From Ridgeia piscesae (taxonomy: Eukaryota; Annelida; Polychaeta; Sabellida; Siboglinidae), in NCBI GenBank assembly GCA_025642075.2, contig JAODUO010000131.1, forward strand, positions 215,001 to 279,000: a stretch of 64,000 nucleotides of DNA, given 5' to 3'. The notes under the pieces were generated by a model. The model was not told the origin of the DNA, ran no database searches, and was given only the letters and a program-made list of their open reading frames with translations. Below are positions 41,583 through 54,200 of this stretch, piece by piece; positions within the stretch are counted from its first letter, which is position 1, and each line of letters starts with the position of its first letter. The position numbers were made by a program, and so were the translations under genes.

Positions 41583-43388
41583 GGCAGGGTTACTGATTAA
41601 TTAGTTAAATATTTCATCAAAGTATGACTAATCTTTTGTCCATTTTACTTCGGTCGCTTCCGATGTGATGAAAGCGTTATGTAGTCTCGTACCACTCTGT
41701 ATCACCCGGAGGGGAACGGACAATGTGAGCAATGTAATCGTACGATGCGTGATCTACTCCGTTCACTGGCGCCAGAGAAGAAGATAGTGGCATGTGTGGG
41801 AACTGATTTTTGCGTAAAATTCGACGCCAAACACCGCCACAGATTCCTCGCCGTGCTTCTTGATGTTCGGGCAAGAACCCAGACTTCCTGTGGATGAATT
41901 GCTGGATGGAGAAGATCCAACAGCTCCCATACGTCGAGAGACCAATGCCATGATGCGCCACTGAAGCCTCGTGAGAGTTTTCCTTAGAAACAGGGGTTCT
42001 AGGGCGAAACAAAACCCAGGATCGGGTTGAGGAAAGGATAAGTTCCGCCAGTCGTCTATATCGGGTCCATCGGGTCGATGGTCTGGGACAACCTGGAGTG
42101 GCACATCGTTCTGCGATATTTGATGTGAATGATATCCGGGTACAGCAGAGAACACAGTAAATGCACCAAAAGAGAGCGAGTGCATAAGTGACATTGTTAT
42201 AGATAACTATGTCATGTTCACATCGGAAGGGAGCTCCACACCAGTCAACTGATAGATGATCCTGCATGATGTAGACAGTCCATGGATGCCGACTGTTCGA
42301 GCGGAAACTGTTCCCTCGACATCAGTGCATTAGGATGGAGGTTTGGGGGAAGAGGAACGGACATTGTCAAGTGAGTCATTAAACTATGCCAAGGACAATA
42401 ACATTACGGTCGAAGAAGAGTCACCGACACTTGTCAATGACGATACTCGGAACGCCCCGAGTATGGATGACGGACACGTTGGTGTTCTGGCATGTAGCTG
42501 TCAATCTGTCGATTCAGATGACGACAGTGTCGTGTCAAGATCAACAGTCAGTCTGAACGCTCTGGTAGACCGACTGCCAGGTTGACAGCAGATGGTGACA
42601 CAATGCCACTTACGAGATCTAAGCATCCAACTGCAGGTCGTAACCCAAATCCTCACAATCTGCCATGATTCGCCGCACTTAGGACGACCTAAATAACTTT
42701 ACCACCATCCTTTGAAGAACTTAGCAAAACTATGTCGAACTTAGGCCCCATGCTTCAAACACACCACCTAATAGATTCCTACGCCATTGCCCATTGTAGT
42801 CCTGCTTAAAGATTGCATTGTGCACCTTTTGTACATTCCTGGAAGCACTAAATGTAGGACTGGTTGAATGGAAATGATATTTCTGCGAAGCATGGTATCA
42901 CAGCTGCGAAATAATTATATTTGTCAGACAATGACCAGGTGCGTATGCATACAGGTGTAATTTGGCCTAAGTGTCAACATTGGCAATCGGCCGCGATTTA
43001 TGCAAAAATGAAGGGGTGTCAGATTATAGACTGGATTGTAGGAGAAAGAGGTCATTTTCACGAATTTTATACATGACGTGTCAATGGAGACTAATTAATG
43101 TCCGAAATGTTCAATACCATGGATTAATAAACCTAGTGGGAAATCAAAGAAACGTTACAATGGCCGCCTTTGGGAAATCAAACAGTGGTATACACCCAGC
43201 TTGGTTGCAGGCACAGGTTACCACAAGTAACCGCAACTAAACGTTAAGAACTATTTCACATTTATTTCCTTGGATTCTGATCATTATTGATCAGTTGCTC
43301 ATGGGATAGCAACTTTAAACAGGGGCAGGGTTATTGATTTAGCTAAATATTTCATCGAACTATAACTAATATTTTGTTCGTTTTTATT
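41583..43388. repeat. Segment bounded by a 65-base direct repeat
   Basis: The block at 41585-41650 (GGCAGGGTTACTGATT, TAAATATTTCATCAAAGTAT, ACTAATCTTTTGTCC) recurs in direct order at 43325-43385 with about 85% identity by eye. The roughly 1.7 kb between holds open frames of unknown nature (minus 41677-42267, 196 codons; plus 42343-42585, 80 acidic codons) without recognisable motifs. This could be a decayed element with terminal direct repeats or a local duplication. Confidence 0.45.
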
Positions 43389-43389
43389 T

Positions 43390-46300
43390 TATGTAAGTAT
43401 ATGCCTATAAACCGCATCAGCGTCTAGGGGCGCTGGGGAGAACCTAAAGGTCGCTTCCCCATATGGTATCATCCTTCCCTGCGGTCACCGAGCAGGGCCC
43501 AGTATTGACGACCGCCATCTTTAAAAATGGCGGAATTAAATACCAGATGAGCGGACATTTTTATTGGGGTCCTAAAACATACACTCGTATACCACAATTA
43601 TTGCTCTGCGTGGCGTATTTATTAGGACACGGGGATATTGAATCTGGCAGCCATTTTGAAAAATGACCTTCGTCAGGTTATGCCGTTTTTGGAAATTCCA
43701 CCTAGTAGAATGTTAATAAGACTATATTCTTCAAAACAAGTCAAACTTTCTTAAGTACAAAATGTCTATAGGGCAGGGCCTGGGCTATACACCCCGGGCG
43801 CTAAGATAGGGGGCTCATGCAATAGAGGGAGGTCACGGGAGACTTCCGAGTGAAAACACGAATTTGTAATCTCTGCGCAAAAGCGATCTATTTTTGGCAA
43901 TTCCTTGAAGCGACACATGAAAAAGAACTAGAAATGTGGGTGAATTGATCCAGGTGACAATATCGCGTCATGTGGTGTTGACAGGTTTCAGGTATTTAAC
44001 ATCGCTGGTGTAGAGATTCGAATCGTGTCGGCACAAGAATGTAATAGGAAATTCCGACATCAGTATAATAAATTCCCCATTCCCCAACTAGCCAAACAAA
44101 TGTGGTACGGACGTACATAAAATAAAATAAGTCAACACACTGGCAATAGTATAAACACAATTTATATAGTTCCTGGATCGGTCCCATAAAATCTCACGGA
44201 TAAACAAGTAGCGACATCATTGTAACCCAGATGAAAATTGACATTACATGGTGCTGAAGCGAGCATCACCAACCAGTCACAAGAGAAACTACATTAAAAT
44301 TATGCACACAGTATAACGTACAGTTTCTTCTTGGCTGTAATTACGAGTTCTACATGTGATGTGTATCTAAACATACGTTATATTCATGCGTTTGTTCAAA
44401 ATGCTGCCTTGACCCATATACAACGTTCAATACTACAAAACCACAACATCGAAAACCCTGCCTAATTACTCCATTCAATCGTGCCCCGGAGATATGTCAA
44501 GGGGCGAATTATTTCTGTACACAAACACAAGACAATCAGAGACATATATGCTAAAGTAGACGCATTCAGAGGAGTGACCAGCTGTTTATTATCGACACGT
44601 TAAGACATACATTGATACACCTGATGTGACAACTGCGCACCAGTGACGCTGCGTTTGTGTGTATTTGCTACAAACACTTCCAGGTGATCGGCCCGGAACC
44701 ACCGGCCAATCAAACAGTACGACAGTCAACAAAGTACCGGGAGATTAACGAACATTCAACTGCAACTTGTACAGCAAACCCGAATTTGTAGAGCACCGTA
44801 TTCAATGTGATTACAATTTACATACTATCCCAGTTCATGTGCGGCTCTCTATATAAAATCAAACACGACTATAATATTATTTGACGGCAGCCGGCTGCAA
44901 TGTCCAACGAGCCAACTGCACCAAATGAAATGTTAATATCACGTGTTCACAGTTACATAATGTACATATTAAGTTTGGAGACATGTTGGTGGGCATTACA
45001 TTATCGGCAGTAGGAAACATTATAAAAGTAGCTGTGACCCTTGTTTCTGGCGGGTACAATCTGTACATAAAACATTATATGCGGCCGACGTTTATCGTCT
45101 GCAATACCTGACCATCAGAGTACATGAGGTGAAATCAGCAAAATAACTTAAATAAATTGCAATTGGTAAAATATCCAAACATTACATGGCAAACATACTT
45201 TCATCATCATATTTGTTACTACTGCAAAACATTACTTTAATATTATTATTATCACAAACATCGTAAGTACGTATGCATTCTGTACACGTTAAGGTTGACA
45301 AGTTATTCGTGGAGGCCGAAAGACATTCCAGTATTAATAAGAAACGACTAGCACATATGAACTGAACTGTTGCAATAAATGCTTACCTGTGTGTTCCTCT
45401 GTACCTGAATCTATACACAACACATCATCATATACATGTATCAAGTTACAGCATACATATCATATACATGTCACAGTAGTAGTAGTAGTAGTAGCAGTAG
45501 TATTTAAAAATTTGGCTTCATTGTCCATTTTAATTTATCACCGTCCATAAATACACACACAAGGAGTGAATACAGTGTATCAGCATCAAAAGTATGGTCG
45601 CATGTAGAATAAACACAAACATAAATCATAGCAATGTTTCGACCACCGCACCAGGGTAGACGTATGCACAGCCACGCGCCCCGGTGTAGCGTACACAGTA
45701 CATCGGTAACAAGTGTCATATAGAGAACATGAAATACAAGTGGAATGATACGTTCCAGACATATAAAAGCTGTAAATAAGCATACACGAGGAGGAATCAT
45801 AAGTGAGCAACAGCATCAGTCATTTAGTAGTTGAATGCACTTGTCACTATATCGCTGAATACATCTATTATAACACGAACCCTGGAATCGTTGACGCGTG
45901 CATGAACGCACGCACGCACACACACGGATTCGAGGCAACGGACAAACACATCATGTGATCAAGAGAAGAGTTACAAAATATACTAGAGTTTATATGAAAG
46001 TCGGTTTTTCGCTAAGACCGCTACCGGTCCTACCAAGTGCAGTTGGTTTCTTCACGCAATACCGGGATTCCGTCATTTCTAATGTGCAAGGTTACCACTG
46101 TTTACACCCGGTGGATCAGCTAGCTGCCTTCGCAACAGTAACAAGTTCAGACTGACAACATGCAGCTCGCTTCCCTCCGCGATGTGTCCACGCACAGAAA
46201 GCTTGCTGGTCGTTAGTCGCAGCGATCGCAGCAACAGGTAACACGTACCTACGTATACAGGTGGCATATTTTTGAAGTCGACTAATACGTATACATGACA

Positions 46301-48239
46301 TAGACAGAAAACATGCAGGTCCTACCATTGACCGTCAAAGAGCAACCGTGTTTGTGGAGGGTACTGTTCAGTGACAGCGCGCCCACGGCTGCGGGCTGCA
46401 CAGGCAGTGATTGGCCACAGCACACACACGATACAACAAGAACACAATGTTAGCCAACATCCATTCAGAGCAGTATGCACAGTGCGTATGGAGACAACTC
46501 ATCTCACACTGTATTACTCAACTCAGACAGACAGACAGACACACACATACACACAGACCCACACTGGCAGCAGGTGTTCTACACACGCATATTATAAAGG
46601 AGCAAACGGTTAATGACCTGAACTGTTTAAGCAACACGGAATTAAGACACGCCCACCCATCCCCATAATTTTAAGCAACGTATAATGCTGTGCACACGCC
46701 GAGTGGCCGACTACGGCCACTGCAGTAGCGGCACAGACGCTATGACAATAAGTACAAACGGCGATCGTGCTGGCATCTTCCGCTCCAATGCTGCCGGCTG
46801 CAGAGCTGACAGAGGCCGTGAAACGGCAACAAACACGCATGGATGAGCAGCAATAATCAATCGTCCAGCAAATTGTAGAGTAAGACATTCAGCAAACATT
46901 ATGTGAGCTACGTACGACCTGCCAACAGAAGAACAAGAAAAACATGCACGATATTGACGTGTGAGGAACGGAGACGTCGGCGGCGGCTGCTGCTGTACGG
47001 TGGCAGACAGGGAAAGCACAAATGGCAGAATAAGAGAGCCGCGGGAAGTTCACCCCTTCATTTCCCTCCCAGTCGATTCACAGCAACAATACTAAGTGAA
47101 ATACTGAAGTTATATCAACCAAAATTTCCTAAATTTTCAATTTCTTTACATGATATGTGATCAGATAACATAGTAGTATATATAATAAACTTTCATATGT
47201 TACCAATTTAATTGTAATCATACCTGTACATAATTATAGAAACAAACATATGAAGTGACATAAGTGGTCACAAAGCAATATTTATCTATCTAGACACACG
47301 ATATCATGAAACATTTCATCAGCCAATAGAGCAACATACATCCTGAAAGAAAGGCAATTTGCATTACATTTCCACTTTAAATAAATAAGCCTCCAGACAT
47401 CGTCAGTACTAGCATAAGATTTCTCCAGAAGCAACAATTTCAATGGCACCTTCAAGGATAGGCGAACAATATTTTGACACGAAAAGCAATGGTAAAAACA
47501 TGAACAGAATCAGCTCAATATGATTGTATGTACGCAATGCATATAAACATACACCAATGACAAAAATGCAGTAATCAGATTAAAAATAGCCTGCGATGAG
47601 AATGAACAAGCACAGTTCATGTAAAAACTACACAAAGTGATAATGATAATTCACAATGGTACAGTATCAGTCATACAATGCAAGATGTAGGAACAATCTC
47701 GAGACATCAATGACCAATGGAATAAATGCATAGTTCGTGTGTTTACATGCCAGAGCAACTGATATGACGGTCGCAGTAATGACAGCGAGAGCATCTGCCT
47801 CCCAAATACGGTCGCCTAACATATTCAGCCCTGTCCCTCCTCGCTTACGAGTCCTGGAACAGAGCGGTGAATGAGGCACAGGCATGATGGAACATCAGTA
47901 ATCCAGAGAGCAAATTCGAGACAGGAGAAACTGCATACAGGTAACGGTCGATGGCCACAAAATGCATGACGACAACAATAACACGAGCGGATCGGTACAA
48001 ACGTTCGAGAATACCACTACACAAAGCAAATTCGCTCGATTCACAAAACTCCAACAACGATAAAACAACCGACTGATAATTTTGAATCTCAACAAACGGA
48101 CTAGAATAAAACCGATGTAGCGACGCGTGGATGTATGATGCAGTGCTGGCGTTAGATCATCTCATTCGTGATCGTGACAAGACAAGGAGTGTTACAATAC
48201 CTGCATGGCAACAAGTTGCCAGTGACGTGCCAGCTCCCG
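43390..48239 (-). other. Intergenic and probable 3' UTR of the FUBP gene
   Basis: No supported coding sequence. The FUBP stop is at 48240, and minus-strand AATAAA signals (plus TTTATT) occur, for example, at about 44584 and 43260, so a long 3' UTR is possible. Also seen: (AGT)n at about 45476-45499 and a segment at 46082-46180 similar to 48583-48660. Confidence 0.4.
46082..46180. repeat. Duplicated segment, copy 1 (copy 2 at 48583-48660)
   Basis: GGTTACCACTGTTTACACCC with GGTGGATCAGCTAGCTGCC and CGCTTCCCTCCG matches GATTACCAATGTTTAGACCT with GGTGGATAACCTAGCTGCC and CGCTTCCCTCCG near 48583-48660, in the same order. The second copy lies in the last FUBP intron and the first in the 3' flank. 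Confidence 0.55.
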
Positions 48240-51200
48240 CTACTGCTGTGGCTGTTGTTGCTGGCCGCCCGCCTGTGCGAGGATCGCCTGTGCGTGCATG
48301 TGCATACCCTGTTGACGGTAATACTCGGCCCACGCCGCACTGTAGTCTAGCTGGCCTGTCTGTGGGTTCAGGGCTGTCAAACACAACACGAATGTCAGAA
48401 CACAGTATACACACGCATGCACCGCCAATGGACATTACTTGTAATTGATTCTTCAAATGATGTTTTACCGGTGAGTTTTAAAGGACTTTCTTTTTGTTTT
48501 ACTGTATAGCAAACACTGTTTTAACGTTTTGAAATTTATTATTTTTCTAAGGGGAATTTACCAAGATTCCTTCAATTCTGGTGTAAAAGATTACCAATGT
48601 TTAGACCTGGTGGATAACCTAGCTGCCGTCGGAGTTCACGCTTCCCTCCGTCCTTGTTTGTCATTTGTCACTGTCATTTGTCACTGTACAATCACAGCTC
48701 TGGATCAGACAATTCTGCAGCCAGTAGCTGAACGTGTCACACTCACCTGGCTGCTGCTGTTGCTGCGGCTGGCCTGGTTGTTGCGGCTGCTGTGTCGGCT
48801 GTTGCTGCTGCTGCGGGGCCTGTTGTTGCTGCTGTGGCTGTGGCATAGACTGAATGCCTTGGCCACCACCAGCCTGGCCATAATACTGGGCGTAGTAGGC
48901 CGCCCACGCAGCAGCATTCGCATCCGCTGCCTGTTTGTCTGGAACACCAACGCACCCACAACGTTCAACAGACAGAAATACAGACTGCGCAAACGACAGC
49001 TTCGGAATTCTCATAAAGACACCTATTATAATTCCCTCACAACCATATGGCATGCAGGACTTGCACATTTCTGATAAACAAACGGTAAACAGCGTTTTTT
49101 TTACAGAATTTGTTTACTTTTCTCAAATATAAAAATGAGGAACACACATCCTCCTTATAAATAGGTCAGAGGATACTTCCCGTCATCATCACATAACGAT
49201 TTATGATAACCTGCCAAACCTAATTAACATGACACAATTAGCAATATGGATTCCAAAAGAATATTCCAATATATCTCTTCACCTACAAATAATATCTGCA
49301 CATGCTTGGCATGATTTTAGAACTAGTACAACTAAGATACATGCCTCTGTTTAAACAGTAACGTGATATATACTTACTAGGATCAGCCGGAGCCGCTTGG
49401 TTCCACTGTTGGTAGGCATTGCCCCACCCCTGAGGGGCGTAATTCTGTTGTGGCGGTCCCCCGGGTCCACCAGGGCCACCCATGCCAGGCTGCTGGGGAG
49501 GGCTGCAAGGACACCAATGACAACTCAGGCAACTACTTCGTCTCCACACTTCACCACAGCAGTTAACTACTTTGTCTCCACACCTTAACCACAGCAGTTA
49601 ACTACTTCGTCTCCACACTTCACCACAGCAGGCAACTACTTCGTCTCCACACTTCACCACAGCAGTTAACTACTTTGTCTCCACACTTCACCACAGCAGT
49701 TAACTACTTCGTCTCCACACTTCACCACAGCAGGCAACTACTTCGTCTCCACACTTCACCACAGCAGTTAACTACTTTGTCTCCACACTTCACCACAGCA
49801 GGTAACTACTTCGTCTCCACACTTCACCACAGCAGTTAACTACTTCATCTCCACACTTAACCACAGCAGTTAACTACTTTGTCTCCACCCCTTCACCACA
49901 GCAGGTAACTACTTCGTCTCCACACTTCACCACAGCAGGCAACTACTTCGTCTCCACACTTCACCACAGCAGGCAACTACTTCGTCTCCACACTTCACCA
50001 CAGCAGGCAACTACTTTTCCCCCACGTTCACCACAGCAGGCAACTGCTTCATCCCCACACCTTCACCACAGCAGGTAACTACTTCGTCTCCACACTTCAC
50101 CACAGCAGGCAACTACTTCGTTTCCACACTTCACCACAGCAGGCAACTACTTCATCTCCACACTTCACCACAGCAGGCAACTACTTCATCTCCACACGTC
50201 ACCACAGCAGGCAACTACTTCGTTTCCACACTTAACCACAGCAGGCAACTACTTCATCTCCACACCTTCACCACAGCAGGTAACTACTTCATCTCCACAC
50301 GTTAACCACAGCAGTTAACTACTTCGTCTCCACACCTTAACCACAGCAGTTAATTATTTCGTCTCCATACCTCCACCACAGCAGTTAACTACATTTACCA
50401 CCGTTAAGTGTGCTGTACACACAAGCACTGTTTTGAAACGTGGTTCTTCAGGCTGGGTTGGTGGTTCAAATCAGTATTAGTATCAGTAGCAAATCATTCT
50501 ACTTATTCCCTAGTCAGTTTATATTTCAACTCCATGTTTTGGTCGCTGTGAAGACAATTTCTTTGACACCTATTAGATGACAACATAGTAATTATTCTTC
50601 AGTGCTAACACTTGCTCATATAGGTCTGAAAACATTTACTAACAGAGAACAATTCTTCTCAGATTTTTTTTATGATACACAACTCATTCCTAACATCAAG
50701 TATCATCAACTACACCAGCAGATTCGCCACGTCACCCCTGAATTATGGCATTACACCCGTGAACTGTACAGCATGAACTCACCTTCCATAGTGGTCCATA
50801 GGCGGTCCACCCTGGCCCACCCCAGGACCTCCGCGGTTGCCGTTCTGTGGCGGGGGTGGAGGCTGAAACAGACAACATTTCATTCCATCACCGCTAACAA
50901 ACGCATGCAGACGTAAGCACTTTCTTCAGTGAGCTCAAAGCACCTTTTCTGGAAATTTGTTGCAGGGGAAACATAAAAAAATTTGCTTCATTCTAGTTTC
51001 TGTGTTCATTCTAGTTTCTGTGTTCATTCTAGTTTCTGTATTCATTCTAGATTGACTATCAGAATACAATGAACAGGTTTTTGAATACTATGTAACATAA
51101 CACATCAAACATCACTGTCGTTATGGGGAAAAGTTGGAATATGGTATCATCGTCCGGATAATATCCGCAACGTTTCTAACCTGCAGACACTGACAGATTG

Positions 51201-54200
51201 GCACAATAAGACATTCAGTGACACATGTCCAAATGGCACACAGTTGTACTGTACTCACAATGCCGGCCTTCTCACAGATCAGCTGCATAGCATGCTGGAT
51301 CTCATCTGGGGTGCCTTCAATACGGAACATGCGTTCCCTCGGGTTCGGTGCCGGCTGACGTGATAACTCGATGTGGGCACCGGACTCGCGGTTCAGTTCA
51401 CGGATTGTCTCTCCACCTGAATCACGGGATCATGCCACTCACTATGCTCAAGTTCAACCCACAGTAAATACCCCTAAGGAACAGGCAGGACATGATGAAT
51501 CCAACTGATCTATAACGATAATTGTGCATTTTTAAGCACTAAATCACATATTGTGGATCACTGCACTGTACAAATAAGTGTACACAAATATTGCTAAATT
51601 TATTAATACAATAAAAAAATTCTTAAACCCCAAATCTGGCAAAACAAGGACTATGTGAATGCAGAGCATCAATAATGCCAATTCAAATGATGTAATGTTA
51701 CCAATGTTTGAATTTGTCGGGAGGTCTACTATCAAACCCTGCTCATGGAGCCAACAGATGGCTCTGACAGTGTTAGCGAAATCTCCCGGTACTTTTGCAC
51801 AAGCTGACACCTGGTTTCAAATGGAGATGCAAAACCAGGCTCTAATTATGTGCACATTTCAAATAATTACCTCTTGCAAATTTAATCTCTGCGTGTACGC
51901 TGGTGTGTTTTAGCAATATCGTCAAGTGTTTAATTACTGTTTTAAGTACTGTTTTATCATCTAGTGCCATTACCTGCCGTCTTAACTTATCTGTATATCC
52001 CTGTCGGTCTGCTACACCACGTTATGAGCCTGAGAATAAGGTCATTCTGATTCTTGAACAGTTAACTTTTAATGTGCAATGAACTACCGTCTTATTTTCT
52101 TGGTAGAACTGATCAACACAAAATAAATTTGCATGTCGGAAGGTCTACTATCAAACCCTGCTCATGGAGCCAACAGATGGCTCTGACAGTGTTAGCGAAA
52201 TCTCCCATTTCTTTTGCACAATTCCGACACTCGATGTTCACATGAATGGAACACGAGCTATAATATTGTGCTACACCAACATAGTTTATCACTGACAAAG
52301 TCACCAAGATGAAGATGGTGAGACGGGTGTGTGGGGCTTCACTCAGGGACAGACAGCTCAGTGCAAAACGTAGAAGACGAGTTGGAAGAGAATCAACTGG
52401 AAATGTGATAGCTAGCTGAGGTGATGTTGCATGTAGAGCAAAATGATGACGTGGACTTAATTAGTTAATGTTAGTGGTCGAGGGTATTGCTCCCTTGGAA
52501 GGCCTAGGAAAACGTGTCAGGACTGTCGAGCCCGATGGGTATCAACCCACAAGACCTTTCTTAGGACCGTGCCACTTGGAGAAAGGCAATTAGGAGAAAC
52601 GCGAACACAGCAGAGCTTGGATACACAACTGTAAAACTAGAATGACGACAGGCAGTTCTGACACTAGCTGAACTCAACCAATGAATTACTTACCCTTACC
52701 AATGACAAGACCACACTTGTCTGAGGGCACACAGAAGGTAGTATCCTCCTTGAAGCCTCCGCCACCACCGCCATCAAACCTGCCACGGCCTGGACCACCA
52801 GGGCCACGTCGGTCATCAAAGCCGCCACCACCACGCCCACGGCCACGTCCCATAGGTCCTCCACGGCCGTCGTTCTGGCAACATGACACAGTCACTGAAA
52901 GACTTGCACAGGCAGACAGCTGAACATTCTTCAAGACAGGTCAATATATTCAGAGTTTTTAACACTCCAAATACACAATTTTACATTGTAGGGCTTGTCA
53001 GCGACTCAGTGTGCTGTGCCAACTTCCTCAACACAAATCTTTGCAACAATTAAAACAATTCTAATTACACTCAAGATCCACTCCAATATAATAATGAAAG
53101 ATCTATGCATAGATCTTACCAATTTTAATACACAAAGAAGTACACATCAAAACCACTGGCACAGATCACACGACAGATTCAGGTACAGTTCCTATACTTT
53201 GTCAGTTGCACCAGCCTAAGAACGTTACAAGTAGAACTTTGAGACAAGACCTTAACCTATGCAACCAATCAAGATATGTACCAGAGCATTCTGCACCAGT
53301 TCCTGGATCATGTTCGCTGCCATGTGCATCTTCTCTGTCGTTCCCGTAACGCTGCACATGCGGTCAGGCCCATTGCCTTCATCTACAACACAACACTCTC
53401 GATACAACAGTGAAAATTACAACTGTCACACATCTCAGTGCTGAACAGCATACAATTTGGTTTATGTGTCGGAAGGTCTACTATCAAACCCTGCTCATGG
53501 AGCCAACAGATGGCTCTGACAGTGTTAGCGAAATCTCCCGGTACTTTTGCACAAGCTGACACCTGGTTTCAAATGGAGATGCAAAACCAGGCTCTAATTA
53601 TGTGCACATTTCAAATAATTACCTCTTGCAAATTTAATCTCTGCGTGTACGCTGGTGTGTTCTAGCAATATCGTCAAGTGTTTAATTACTGTTTTAAGTA
53701 CTGTTTTATCATCTAGTGCCATGACCTGCCGTCTTATCAACTTATCTGTATATTCCTGTCGGTCTGCTACACCACGTTATGAGCCTGAGAATAAGGTCAT
53801 TCTGATTCTTGAACAGTTAACTTTTAACGTGCAATGAACTACCGTCTTATTTTCTTTGTAGAACTGATCAACACAAAATAAATTTGCATGTCGGAAGGTC
53901 TACTATCAAACCCTGCTCATGGAGCCAACAGATGGCTCTGACAGTGTTAGCGAAATCTCCCGTTTCTGTAGCACAAGCTGACACCTGGTTTCAAATGGAG
54001 ATACAAAACCAGGCTCTAATTATGTGCATGCTTTAAAAATAAAATCAACGTCAGCTGGAATTAAACTCCAAGAAACTTTGTTTTTGCGCACACATTATAT
54101 CGACTAATAATAATACCACCTGGGAAATTACCAACACTTATTGAAACTCACAACTCAAAACACCTTTGTTTTACAAGTACATTGCCAGTTGGTAGATTTC

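Noticed and set aside
42343..42585. 80-codon acidic protein gene
   Set aside because: No homology recognised, no splice partners and short; kept only as part of the uncertain 41583-43388 segment.
48661..49074. Plus-strand 181-codon Leu-rich frame
   Set aside because: Antisense shadow of the Gln-rich FUBP exon 48938-48747.
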